From the NCBI GenBank assembly GCA_964006375.1, contig OZ023264.1, positions 16,254,225 to 16,318,224 on the forward strand: a stretch of 64,000 nucleotides of DNA, written 5' to 3'. Shown piece by piece: positions 48,728 through 59,494 of this stretch. The notes beneath the pieces are model-generated. The model ran no database searches. It saw only the letters and a list, made by a program, of their open reading frames with translations, and had not been told where the DNA came from. How positions within the stretch are numbered: the stretch's first letter is position 1; every line of letters begins with the position of its first letter. A program made the position numbers and the translations under genes. This DNA comes from Tillus elongatus (taxonomy: Eukaryota; Arthropoda; Insecta; Coleoptera; Cleridae).

Positions 48728-49777
48728 ATGGGAAGAAAAATACGCTACGGTAATGAAGATAGTATCAGGAATATATTCATTATTCACGGTGACTGCAATA
48801 GAGTTATTGAAAAAACATGTACATTCAATGAAAAGTTTCATCACTCGGCACCTTTGAACAGACACAGGTTTAAGAGACTTCAATCAAAGTTTTTAAGGTA
48901 TGGAAGTGTAACATCAAGACGAGTAATTTGTAGAGGCAAACTTGAAGATGAGGAAACAAACCAAGTCGCAGTTCTTGCATACTTTCATGCAATGCCAACA
49001 AATTCTATAAGAAATGCGACTAGGGACTTGGACATTCCTTACGATCATTCAGCGAATATTGAAGAAGCACAATGCATAACTTCTGCTTTATTCCTGTGCA
49101 ACACCTGCGTGATAGCGACTATGACAGGCGGATAAATTATTCCGAACACTTATTGATACGAGCGCAGGAAGATCCTACATTCTTGAGCAAAATAATATGG
49201 TCTGATGAGTTTTACTTTGGCAGAGAGAGTTTGCGAAATATGAAAAATCAGCATTACTGGGCAGCTGAAAACCTGCATATGACACGACCTAGGAATTTCC
49301 AACGGATATTTAGTTGCAATGTTTTATGCATGATAATGGACGACCGAGTGCTTTCATATTTACGATGGCACGTTCACGTCTGAGAAGTATATTCAGATTC
49401 TGAGAACAGTAGTTATGCCATTTGTGGACAGTCTGTCTAGAAATTCATAACTCAATTGTTGGTACCAGATGGACGGGGCTCTAGCGCACAATACCATAGG
49501 CGTGTATGATCAGTTGAATGGTATATTTGCTGACAGATGGATAGGCAGGAACGGCTCTTAGCACTGGCCAGCAAGATCGCCGGACTTGACACCTTGTGAT
49601 TTTTATATATGGAGTAAAATTAAGTCCAAGGTTTATGAGGTGCATGGCCAATCTAAAGGGGAACTAATCCAACGTACAACGCACCGAGTTAGATCCAGAG
49701 GAGGTACGAAGAACGACCACCGCTGGAGTACATTCGAGAATTTCAGAGTGTTTGAACCAAAACGGAAGTCACATTGA
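48728..49777 (+). pseudogene. Transposase of the 48-52 kb long-TIR element
   Basis: The N-terminal part MGRKIRYGNEDSIRNIFIIH, a RHRFKRLQSKFLRYGSV segment and an HTH-like DEETNQVAVLAYFHAMPTNS are followed, after a frameshift at about 49070, by HNFCFIPVQHLRDSDYDRRI. Next comes KIIWSDEFYFG (first catalytic Asp). A stop at 49381 is followed by a degenerate QMDGALAHNT (second Asp) and WPARSPDLTPCDFYIWSKIK (third Asp). The C-terminal helix region follows. Non-functional. Confidence 0.8.
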
Positions 49778-49911
49778 AGAACTCTCTTAATTTTTTCAGC
49801 TCTGGTTCCATCACAAGTTGTTTTTTTTCACTGTTTACTGTATTATAATATAATCTAGTTTAACTCTACTCTAGAAATAAGAATTCAATCAAATATTATA
49901 TAAAGACAATA

Positions 49912-51134
49912 CGGGACACTCCTATGCTTTAGCATTGGTGATTTTTGTGTCAAGTACAGTAGCGCCTCCACGCGTGAAGTACTGACAACTGACCGGGTAA
50001 TTTAAATTGTATATTTACCTGCATGTTCTTAGTTTAGACAATTGGTTTATTATAGATGAATATAAAAACTTGTAAATGACAAAACAGTGAAAATTTTCTG
50101 ATTATATAGTTACAAATAGAATTTGTATCAACAATCAGCTTGAAACCTAAATGAATTTAGCATAAATAATTCTGAAAATTTCTCTTACTCATAATCTTAT
50201 GTCATCATAATTTAATGTACCAGCTTGAAACCGTCGTTAAACTACTATTTCAAGGGTAGGTATAGGAATATACTGAAAGCTGTTTCTGAGGATATTAAGT
50301 TACAATCTGTACTTACCTATAAATAATTGTTCTAGGTATAAATGGTAGCACAGTACTCAATTTGCTATATCTCTACAGGAAAACTGTCTTATTAATCTAA
50401 TATTTTAAAATATGTAATTGATATACTTAGTACATAATTAAGAAATTTTGCAGATGAAATCTGAGACTAACTCTTACTTCCGTGAATAAATCTATTATAG
50501 AGCTGAATCTGCTATTTCCACTTGTCTCTTTAAAAACTTGTCTTGGGAAGATAATTAAAAGCCTTTGCCAAGTAAAATAATTTTAAATGTGAAAAAATGG
50601 GATAATTTATGCTATACTGAAATAAAAAAGGACACAGAAGAATATGTAAAAACAGTTTTCTTATACCATTTAATATTAATGCAAAACTTTTTTTGTCTTA
50701 ATATTTCTTTTTTTTTTTTTTGATGCACTGGAAGACAAGTTATGATTGAAGCATTTCAACCATCCGTTTACGAAGTTTATCTATAAATAGGTACATGATG
50801 GTAAATATTACACAATAAATTATCTTCTGCGAACTGTACATATTGGCATAAAAGTTATTCTGAATTTGTCTTCTGCTTCAAATCATATTTCGCCATCCTT
50901 TGCAAACCTATGAAATGTCTTTGATAGATTTAGCACGTTATAATTCGAACAATTATAGATTGCACACACCCAACCACTAACATTTATTGTAAAAAAAAAC
51001 ACAGCTCAAACTTAATTATACACAGTTAAACACCAGCAACTGCTAGTGTTACACGTTCTCGAACGACGTAACATCAGTACTAACCGCTAGGGGCGCTGAT
51101 ATTTTTGAAACACGAAATCAGCCGGAGTGTCCTG
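49912..51134. mobile_element. Possible nested non-autonomous DNA transposon
   Basis: Ends TA-CGGGACACTCCTATG (49910-) and CCGGAGTGTCCTG-TA (to 51136) form short imperfect inverted repeats flanked by TA, inside the long-TIR element. The 1.2-kb interior is AT-rich and non-coding. The flanks also show some inverted similarity, so the exact borders are uncertain. Confidence 0.45.
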
Positions 51135-51329
51135 TATTCTCATTATATAGTATTTGATGCAATTCATTCAATGTCACTGTATGACTGTCATGTTACTTTA
51201 ATAGTTCTGCTTTTACATTTTTACAATGATAGGGACATAATAAATTTACGTTCTTTTTTTTAACATCGGTACTCATCACTTGCTCAATCTTTGAGATAGG
51301 AGCAATCTGACAAGTGCGTTAGTCTCGGG

Positions 51330-51610
51330 AGTTCAAATTACACAAGGATGGGTGGTTTTTTTATAAGTTTCGTTGGCCAGGAAACTAGTTTTTTGGGAAC
51401 ATTTAAAGTTTATTTTCGAAACATTTTTGTACACTTTCAAAAAAGAAAGTTATTTTGATAATATACAGTATATTGTTTCTACTATATAGGTCATATTGGT
51501 AACCATATTTAATGCCTGCTTTCTTTAAGAGACATATATTAGCTATTTAAAAATTTTTAATAAAAATTCACTACCATAACGCACTTGCTGCGCCTAGATT
51601 TTTCATTATT
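51330..51610. repeat. Family Z fragment ending in the dispersed motif
   Basis: Matches 36470-36730 (GGCCAGGAAAxTxG, TACTATATAGGTCATAxTG). It ends with CCATAACGCACTTGCTGCG at 51575-51593. Confidence 0.55.
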
Positions 51611-52310
51611 ATTCTCAGGTTGTCATCATGAATATAAAAAGAACCTGGATCAGCCAATGTCATGAAAACATTGGAATTACAATTCTCTACTGCGATATTT
51701 AATATATCACTTCAGGAAAGTAACAATATCTCAGAAATTATGCAATTTAGGACATAGTTAACAGAAGTTGCAGAGCTATGTACGTAGAATGCGTTGGAAT
51801 AGAAATATATAGGGTCTTTTATTTGAAAAAATCAAGTCATACCCGCTTGAATTTCCATATTTTGTCAGGATATAAACGCACACCTTGTATAAAAAAATAG
51901 ATTTTCATTCCAATGATTTTGCGAGACGTCGTTACCAGCAATATGTTGTCCAAAAATATATTTTCTAGATTTACACTTTATAAAGATACATCAAATTATA
52001 AAAAGAGCTGCGATAACGATTATTTTTCAAAAATCGCCAATATTTCAAAAACTAATAACGCTAGGTGCAGAGAGTACAATATCAAATCTATCCCAGATTG
52101 AATCACCATTCTGAAAATGTAAAAATATGTAGGGTATTTTAATTAAAATAACGAAGTTGGTGGCAGCTTCCGGTATCACCGGAAGTGCTAGAGTAGTGCA
52201 ACTATTTTAATCTGAATGGGAATATCGCATAATGGCCGAATACAAATCTTCAGCTCTCAAATCGGATTAGACGGTATAACCTTCTAATGAGCACTTCTAA
52301 CCAATCGCCC

Positions 52311-52312
<2 letters not shown>

Positions 52313-52391
<79 letters not shown>
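52313..52391. repeat. (AT)n microsatellite next to transposon end
   Basis: About 38 AT units starting at the right TA of the long-TIR element. A dispersed-motif copy (CCATAACGCACTTACTGC) follows at about 52412-52429. Confidence 0.9.
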
Positions 52392-52393
<2 letters not shown>

Positions 52394-52449
52394 GTAAATA
52401 AATATTCGCTACCATAACGCACTTACTGCACCCAGACTTTTTACACCAC

Positions 52450-54013
52450 TTGTTTACTACTTTGCTAATACTTTTCTCATTGAAACAATGTTTTTTATTT
52501 TTTAATAAAATGTGTGTTAGACATTTATTTTAGGAGATTCCTAAAAAATCACTTATCGTTTCCATACCACAGACGATAGTTAACTCGAAGCTCTAACAAA
52601 AAGTATAACCAGCAGCAATAAACTTGTGGCAATAAAAGTTTTTACGAAGACTAGAGTAATTTTCGTAGTCTCCGCGAATCCAGCAAAAACTTTCGAAAAG
52701 GTCTATAACCTCAAATTATAGGAGAACTGGGATAGTAGTCTAGCTATAAAACACTTTGAACATCCTGTAAAAAAATATTCTATATCTATCGCGTTGATTA
52801 GAAATCGATAGAACTTCATTGGGAAAATAATTATTTCATTGAGTCCAATTTTCCCAATGTCGCCAGAGCTTTTATAGCTCTATTAAAGATAATTTGGTCT
52901 AGTCTTTATAGGTTAAATAAATATCTATTGTAGGCACGTTTCGAAAGAGAAATGTAAAAGCGTTCGTGGTAAACCACTATGATAAATTCCTTAAAATTTT
53001 GCTTGTAATATCACCCATAAAACTATATATTAGTTTATGCTAAGACATGTTTATCTAACTCTACAAGGTCTCATTTTTTATTGGCTCACTACAGGTTTCT
53101 CAGTTAATCTCACAGTATCTGAGCAGCAACGACGCGGGCGAGCTCGAAGGGAAAAAAAGAGGGATGCTTAAGTTTGCAAAATTGAGCAGTTTTTAAGGTT
53201 ATTCTAGAACTGACAAAATACCGATGAGTTCCAAAGTTATCCCCGGGATAAAGAATTAATAACAACTTGTTCATTTCCATATTGTTTTAGAAACAAATTT
53301 CATTTACAAAAGTCCAAAAAATTGATTAGTTTTAGTCCTTTTGGAAAGTACCTCTTTGAAAATCTTGCGCAGGCGATTCTCAACTTTGCCTTACATATGC
53401 CATCTTACAGAATTTGATAGACTAATTCCTAACAAATACATTAATGTATGGCTGATAGACTTGAGGCCAGCTAATTCATTTTAACTGACTAACATCTAAC
53501 ATTAGTGTATCACAAGCTGTACTTTATTTGCAAGTTATTAGAAAATATATTTAAAAAAATGTTTTTCGTAAGATAATATATTACCTTAGAAATGTTAAAG
53601 AGACAGTTTTCCTTACACAAAAAATACACATTCCTGCAGGAAAAGACATATCCACAGTATAGTTACAAACCTTCCAATTTTCTTTTCAAACTCGACAACA
53701 TAAAAATGTTGTATCAAGTTTCTAATTAGATGTGTCTAAAATTAGGAGATGCGAGTGAAAATCCTAAGGATCATCCAATAAAAGTCCCCACCAGTCAGAC
53801 CCAGTGCAACACTCGCGTTCCCTGCTTAAAAAATATTCCCAATTCCAATTAATCCAAAGAAAGGCGATTAGTGGTTATTAAATTGATAATTTAGAAATTT
53901 GTCGTCAAAATTGCGAGATTTTAAATCTAGGTCAGCAGCGTCAGGTACGGTCTTGGTTGGGTGGTCGGTTTGTAATCTCGTCCGGGCCTGATGTTTGTAG
54001 ACACCTTTTTGTA
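52450..54013. other. Unassigned AT-rich sequence
   Basis: No gene recognised. A short CGACGCGGGCGAGCTCGAAGG block at about 53128-53150 resembles the end of the repeat blocks at 21.2 and 33.4 kb. Confidence 0.3.
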
Positions 54014-54235
54014 TAGTGGATTTTCGTAAAAATCATTTTTAGACGAATTTTCGTAAAGCATTGCAAATAAATATTTGTTAAAAATATTTTTAGCAAATTT
54101 TCGTAAAACGGTTTTTGCTATCTTTCACAAACAAATAGTTTTTATTGATTTTTCATAAAAAAGATTGCCCTGGTGATTTTTTTACGACACAGCTTTTTAG
54201 CGAATTGCTGTAAACTGTTTTAGCAGATTTTCGTA
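54014..54235. repeat. Irregular array of an AGCGAATTTTCGTAAAA-like motif
   Basis: At least seven imperfect copies of (A/G)(G/C)xxATTTTCGTAAA separated by 20-45 bp. Resembles the flanks of the dispersed motif, where TTCGTAAAA also occurs. Non-coding. Confidence 0.5.
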
Positions 54236-54430
54236 TATAAGTACACTTGGGAACCCAAATCACCATAATGCATTTAAAAAAAGCCGACGATCGTTCCACT
54301 AACCAAGTGAGTAAAATAATCTGGATATTTCATCCTCTGATGACGCTAACTTGGTTAGTGAAACGATCGTCAGGTTTGTTATAAAATGTGTTGTAGTGTT
54401 TTGGATTCTCCAAGTATACTTATCAGTGCT
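54236..54430. mobile_element. Inverted pair of Penelope pseudo-LTR pieces
   Basis: Left arm 54236-54308 (minus sense: GTTAGTGGAACGATCGTC, TGGTGATTTGGGTTCCCAAG) mirrors right arm 54352-54425 (GTTAGTGAAACGATCGTC, TGTAGTGTTTTGGATTCTCC). The right piece contains a full hammerhead; the left has only its 3' half with GAAAC changed to GGAAC. Inverted pLTR arrangements are known for Penelope-like elements. Confidence 0.75.
54334..54374 (+). ncRNA. Hammerhead ribozyme in Penelope pLTR (best-preserved copy)
   Basis: CCT (stem I 5' side), CTGATGA (54337-54343), GCTAAC-TTG-GTTAGT hairpin (stem II, with an unpaired C), GAAA, ACG-AT-CGT (stem III), GTC cleavage triplet (54369-54371), AGG (stem I 3' side). 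Core nucleotides are all present, and CCT/AGG closes stem I. Confidence 0.78.
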
Positions 54431-55023
54431 CATCACAGGTTTCAATAGTGATGTTTTCGTAGAATTTTTTTTGCAGATTTACGGGAAAAAAGCGTTTTTG
54501 AAAATTCTTCATTACAAGGAGCTTTAAGCTAATTTTGGTATACAAATATTCTAGTGAACTTTTGCACAAAACTTTTTCTTGGTCAGTAAAATTAAATGAA
54601 ATGTTTTTATCAAACTTGTGCTCTCTTTTGCTCTCCGGGAGGAAATAAATATCTATAACTCAATTTTATATAAGACTAGAAACTCAATGTTTGGTATATT
54701 AAAAAGCAAACTATCTTCACAATTCTACTAAACAACTGTTATTTTCGAAGGCACAAAAATTTCTGCGAAAAACTAACTTATCTAATGTATCTATAAAGGG
54801 AGGATACTCGCCAAGTTTATAGTCTTCCCTGCACTAAATACAGACCTATAGACTGGCTTGACAATCGCCCATTTTCTTCTCTGTTACCGGTATCACTGCT
54901 TTCCAAAAATAAGCAATTGCAACGACACCTTAAATGACAACGCCGCCCGTATTCCTCTCGGAGAGCGGACGGACACCTCTAAGAAGAGGTAGTAGAAAAA
55001 TGCCAAGCACGCACGCTGATCTT
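54431..55023. other. Unassigned sequence
   Basis: No recognised gene; 54800-55020 is slightly more GC-rich but matches nothing else in the window. Confidence 0.3.
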
Positions 55024-56460
55024 TACCAACGAGTACAACCCATCCCCAAGAAAGGATCCAAAGCGCTTCCTAGCAACTACAGGCCTATTTCTCTCCTTTC
55101 AGTCGTCTCTAAAGTGATGGAAAAGTATGTAAACACCGAATTACTAAAATTTCTTGAAAAACACAGTCTAATCCACGACAGGCAGTATGGATTCCGTCAG
55201 CGCAGATCGACTGCCGACCTCCTTTCCTTTGTCACCCATTCTTGGAACAAGTCTATGGAACAATACGGCGAATCCCAGATTGTTGCTCTAGACATATTAA
55301 AAGCATTCGACCAGGTCTGGCACGCAGCGCTGCTTAATAAACTTCCGGCCTATGGCCTACCACCAAAACTTTGTACCTGGACAGAAAATTTCCTCTCCAA
55401 CAGGAGCATATCTGTTGTTGTGGATGGCCATTCCTCTAAACTGTATCCAATTAATGCAGGAGTTCCTCAAGGTTCAGCTTAAGCCCCTACTTTGTTTCTT
55501 CTCCACATCAATGACCTCCTCTCTAGCACATCCAACCCAGTTCACAGCTACGCGGACGACAGCACTCTCCATTCAAATATACAATATTCTAAGCCTGTCT
55601 CTTTAGCCCAATTAGATGAGGATCGCAGAATGGAGGGTTCTGTCTCCGTGGATCTCCAAAAAAAATTAGACTGAGGAAGTGGAAATCTTGTACAATTCAA
55701 CCCCACCAAAACTAACTCTTGCTTTCTTTCTCACAAGAGATACACCAGCCCTAGACCCATCACAATGAACAATCAAGTTATTCAAAGTAATGAGTCTTTT
55801 TTTCTTGTTGGCATTTCTGTGGATCGAAATCTTAATTGGCACCAACATGTCACATCAATTGCAGAAGCGGCTGCTAAGAAATTAGGTTTCCTCTTCCGGG
55901 CTCGCAAATACTTTTCACCAGCTAATCTCTATACCTTATATACTTCACAAATAAGGCCAAACCTCGAATACTGCTCCCACATCTGGGGTGCCGTTGCCGC
56001 TTCTACACTAGCTATTCTGGACTCCCTTCAGAAGAAAGCTATACGTCTCATCGGTGACCCTATCCTCACACAAAGGCTGCCATCACTTGAACACTGACGT
56101 GCCGTTGGTGACCTCTCTCTCTCTTTTATAGATATCTGCACGGGCACTGCTCAGAGGAGCTTTCCTCCATAGTTCCCCCACCTGCCGCCCCCAACAGATC
56201 TACCAGGGGAACAGAGCGAATGCACCCTTTTACTGTCCAGGTCACCAGACTTAGAACATCTTGTTATGCTCGCTCTTTTGTCCCGAGGACTTCCAAGTTG
56301 TGGAATTCCTTGCCGGCACATGTTTTCCCTTCTCCTCCGAACCTCCAAACCTTCAAGTCCAGAATTAACAAGTTGCCTGTTTCCTCCTTGTCAACACCCA
56401 CGGTACGATAGTATTTAGGCTGTAAGCCCTCGTGGTGTGTTGTTGAAATTAAAAAAAAAA
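55024..56460 (+). mobile_element. Family-J LINE copy E, 5'-truncated, poly(A)-tailed
   Basis: Starts inside RT at [20 protein letters not shown] and contains [46 protein letters not shown] and [11 protein letters not shown]. It continues through the thumb ([20 protein letters not shown]) and C-terminal part to [15 protein letters not shown] and the poly(A) (56449-56460). Stops at 55482, 55674 and 56097 and one or more frameshifts inactivate it. The best-conserved RT of the family in this window. Confidence 0.88.
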
Positions 56461-56529
56461 ACGAAAATCTTGCTGTATTCGACTGACTGAGATTTTTTAC
56501 TCTGCGCGCGCGACGCGAAAACTGTTTTT

Positions 56530-57776
56530 ATCCGCCGCAGTGTGGTTTTTTGGACATGTTCTGTCTGCTATTGGTGTCGGGGCAGATCCCTAGAAAATGG
56601 CAGTCATTAAAACATTACCGGTGCCAACGTCTGAGAAAAGTGCAAAGCTTTGTACAGATTTGCCCCTGGTATCTAAAATTCGTATCGGAGTTCGCGAAAA
56701 TCGCGCCCCCTTTGACAAGTCTGTTGTGCAAGAATCAAATTTTCAGATTTGGAGAAGAGGGGACCACAGCCTCCAACATTTTGAAAGAGAGACTGATGTC
56801 AGCTCCAACCCTCGTTCAAGCTGAGCCCTCCAAACCATATATCCCCAGTACAGATGGCAGCAGTTGCTGATTGGAGCTGTTTTACTCGAGAGGGCAATCT
56901 GGAGAGACCGATTTAGTATTCCAGCTGCATCCTTACGTCAGACTAAAGACTGTGGAGCGAGATGCACTTTGTGTTGTTTGGGAAGCCGAGAAGTTCAAAA
57001 CATATATCGAAGGAGCTGAAGTCACACATCATCAGCCTCTACAGTGGTTTTTCTTTATTAAAACACCGACGCGACGCCTAGCTAGGTGGGATATGTGATT
57101 GTAGGGTCTTAGCATGAAACTAAAATACACGCCTGGGAAATTGAATGTGGTAGTGGATATTCTGTCCTGCCCGTTTTCGAGCTCTGAGAAGCCCACGATT
57201 TACAAGTCACTCCTATCAGCAGAAATGCCGGCGTTAAACCCAAAAACAAAGTCAAGAAAATTATTCTTGGACCAGAAGATGAAGAGTCTCTTCACAATAT
57301 ACGCTGATCGCAGCGTGGTTTCGTGATGTCCGATCGTATCTTGTACCATTTTGATACTGAGGATGAGTCCGATAACCCATAGTTAGCAGTACCCTTCCAG
57401 TGTCGCGCAGAGATCTTACAGCACTACCGCGATACCACCAGCGCTGGACACTACGGTGATGATTGGACATACCAGAAAATATCTTCAAAATTCAACTTCC
57501 CTGGAATGAGCAAGTTTATCCAAGATTATGTAAAATGTTGTGTCGAATGTCAGAGATATAAGGTCAGTAACCTGCAACTTGCTGGTTTGCTGCAGACGCC
57601 AGCCAGGTCGCAACGATTTGAAATCTTGGCTGTCGATATTTTTGGGCCATTGCTTGAAACTGACAAAGGGAACAGATGGATTCTCATCTGCGAGGACACC
57701 GCCACCAAATGGATTGAGTCATTCGATGTCAATTGATAACGGTGTCCAGTTCATAAGTCAAATCATGCAATAGAGA
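56530..57776 (+). mobile_element. Ty3/Gypsy-type LTR retrotransposon pol remnant
   Basis: Scrambled by frameshifts, but in order: RT end/connection (FCEFAKIAPPLTSLL-like, FRFGEEGTTASNILKERLMS), RNase H (ERDALCVVWEAEKFKTYIEG with catalytic-type Glu, HHQPLQWFF, RRLARWDM, KYTPGKLNVVVDILS), then the integrase zinc-binding region and core start (YVKCCVECQRYKVSNLQLAG, EILAVDIFGPLLETDKGNRW with the first catalytic Asp, TATKWIESF, NGVQFIS). No LTRs are seen. 5' and 3' truncated. Confidence 0.82.
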
Positions 57777-58040
57777 AAAAAGCCTCTACGTCTGTATTTA
57801 GTATGAAACCGTTTCACTAAGTAAAGGCAACAACAACTAATTTCCTTTGCTAGTCAATCAAACCGGTTTTTTCAAAAATAATATTTTTCTAAAAACACAT
57901 TTTTATTTTATAGTAATTATTTTTTATTTTTCGTGGTTTGACATATTTTCATAAAGATTCGCTATCGTAAAGCAGTTGCGGGGCCAAGACTATTTTTAGT
58001 GAATAAATAACAATCGATTTTAATCAGATATCGCCAGAAT
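57777..58040. other. Unassigned; contains a degenerate dispersed-motif copy
   Basis: GATTCGCTATCGTAAAGCAG at 57957-57976 resembles the dispersed motif. No gene. Confidence 0.35.
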
Positions 58041-58044
58041 CAAT

Positions 58045-59336
58045 CAGAGTTTTTCAATAGGGACGCTCGAACTTTGACAGTTTGTAGCGGCCATCTTGGA
58101 AAAGAGATAGCTGTCAAATTTGGCAGAAATACATATTTATTCCTGACATTTCATCATGAAACGCTATACGCTTCAACAACCCGTAGAAATTGTTAAAATT
58201 TATTATCAAAATCAGTGTTCTGTTCGCCTAACGTTCCGTGCGTTGCGTCCAATTTCTGGTATTCTTGATCGTCCTGCAGAGTCCATAATCCGTCGTTTAA
58301 TGAATAAAATTGAAAGAACCGGGTCGATTTTGGATGAAGCAGCGCCTGTACGTCAAAGAAAGGCAAGATCGTTGGAAAATATTGTTGCCGTTCGGGATAG
58401 TGTGCGAGAAAACCCCAAACAGTCCATTCCGAAACTTGCTCAAGAGTTGGGTCTTTCTGCGACATCAACTTGGCGGATTTTGCATCGAGACTTGGGTTTT
58501 CATCCATACAAAATTCAATTGACTTAAGAGCTAAAACCCAACAACCATAGACAACGCCGTGAATACGCGGATTGGGCCTTAGAGCATTTTGCGGCTGACC
58601 CTGATTCCGGGAATAAATTCATCTTTAGTGACGAGGCTCATTTTTATCTGAGTGGTTTTGTTAATAAACAAAATTGCTGAATTTGTAGCGAGGAAAATCC
58701 GGCAGATCCATCAGGTGCCTCTACACTGCGAAAAAGTCACTGTTTGATGTGGATTTTGGTCCGGCGGTATCATTGCGCCTTATTTCTTCGAAGATGTGCA
58801 AAGAGCCGCGCTCACTGTCAATCGCGACCGATATCGGACGATGATAACAAATAATTTGTGGCCTAGAATCAATAGTATGGATCTCACAAACATGTGGTTC
58901 CAACAGGATGACGCTACTTGCTATACTGCACGAGAAATATTACATTTGCTGGATGTGAAGTTCGAGGGTTCTGTCATATCGCGTGGTAGTGACATTAACT
59001 GGCCACCGAGATCGTGTGATCTAACACCACTTGATTATTTCTGTGCGGCTACGTGAAATCATGGGTCTATCCTGACAAACCACAGACAATTGCTGCCTTG
59101 AAGGCCAACATAAAGCGCGTTCTTCATGAGATTAAGTTCCATTTATGCGAAAATGTCGTCCAACATTTGTACACCAGGATACACCACCTTCAGCGAAGTC
59201 GCGGCGGCCATTTGGCTGAAATTGTATTCCATACATAATGTCCTCAAATGTTCTTAAAAAAAATTTGTGGCAACATCACTTAAACAGGTTTTTTTATTCC
59301 CTTTCAAAGTTAGAGCGCTCTTAATGAAAAACCCCG
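58045..59336 (+). mobile_element. IS630/Tc1/mariner element with ~35-bp TIRs
   Basis: Left end GTTTTTCAATAGGGACGCTC and right end (inverted) GGGGTTTTTCATTAAGAGCG form imperfect TIRs around a transposase pseudogene (58156-59238). The duplicated right end at 59820-59835 shows the intact form TACAGGGTTTTTCATTAAG. The 3' 336 bp are duplicated downstream (59495-59831). Confidence 0.8.
58156..59238 (+). pseudogene. Mariner-type transposase pseudogene
   Basis: MKRYTLQQPVEIVKIYYQNQ with a first HTH, RRLMNKIERTGSI, then a second HTH IPKLAQELGLSATSTWRIL and LGFHPYKIQLT are in one frame ending at 58527. After the stop come HRQRREYADWALEHF and FIFSDEAHFYLSG (first catalytic Asp). A frameshifted part has FQQDDATCYTAREILHLL (second) and WPPRSCDLTPLDYF (third), then DKPQTIAALKANIKRVL. 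Stops at 58525 and about 58677 and frameshifts near 58700 and 59045. All three catalytic acids are recognisable. Confidence 0.82.
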
Positions 59337-59494
59337 TAGATCTGTGTTTCTTGTTTGCTTATGAATTTTTCAAATATATTTATCATTTTAGGTATAAGAG
59401 ACCATAGAAGACTTAGTAAACGCACTACTCAATATATCGTCCTAAAATTCCTTCAATTACTTCAACCTAATTTTCTTCACTACACAAGGAGATG

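Larger units (their letters stand above)
47982..52312 (+). mobile_element. Mariner-type element with ~600-bp TIRs and nested insertions
   Basis: TA at 47980-47981 and 52313-52314 flank ends reading CAGGGTGATTGCTGAGAAGT and its inverted partner. The left TIR (47982 to about 48600) and right TIR (about 51695-52312) are inverted copies over ~610 bp, including CTTCCGGTTATACCGGAAG (48112-48130) and its partner near 52170-52190. Inside are a transposase pseudogene (48728-49777), a possible nested element (49912-51134) and a family Z fragment (51330-51610). Decayed but with well-kept long TIRs. Confidence 0.88.

Noticed and set aside
56530..57776. Endogenous viral element reading of the Gypsy pol remnant
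   Set aside because: Only RT/RNase H/integrase segments are visible with no envelope-like frame, so an ordinary Ty3/Gypsy retrotransposon is the simpler call.
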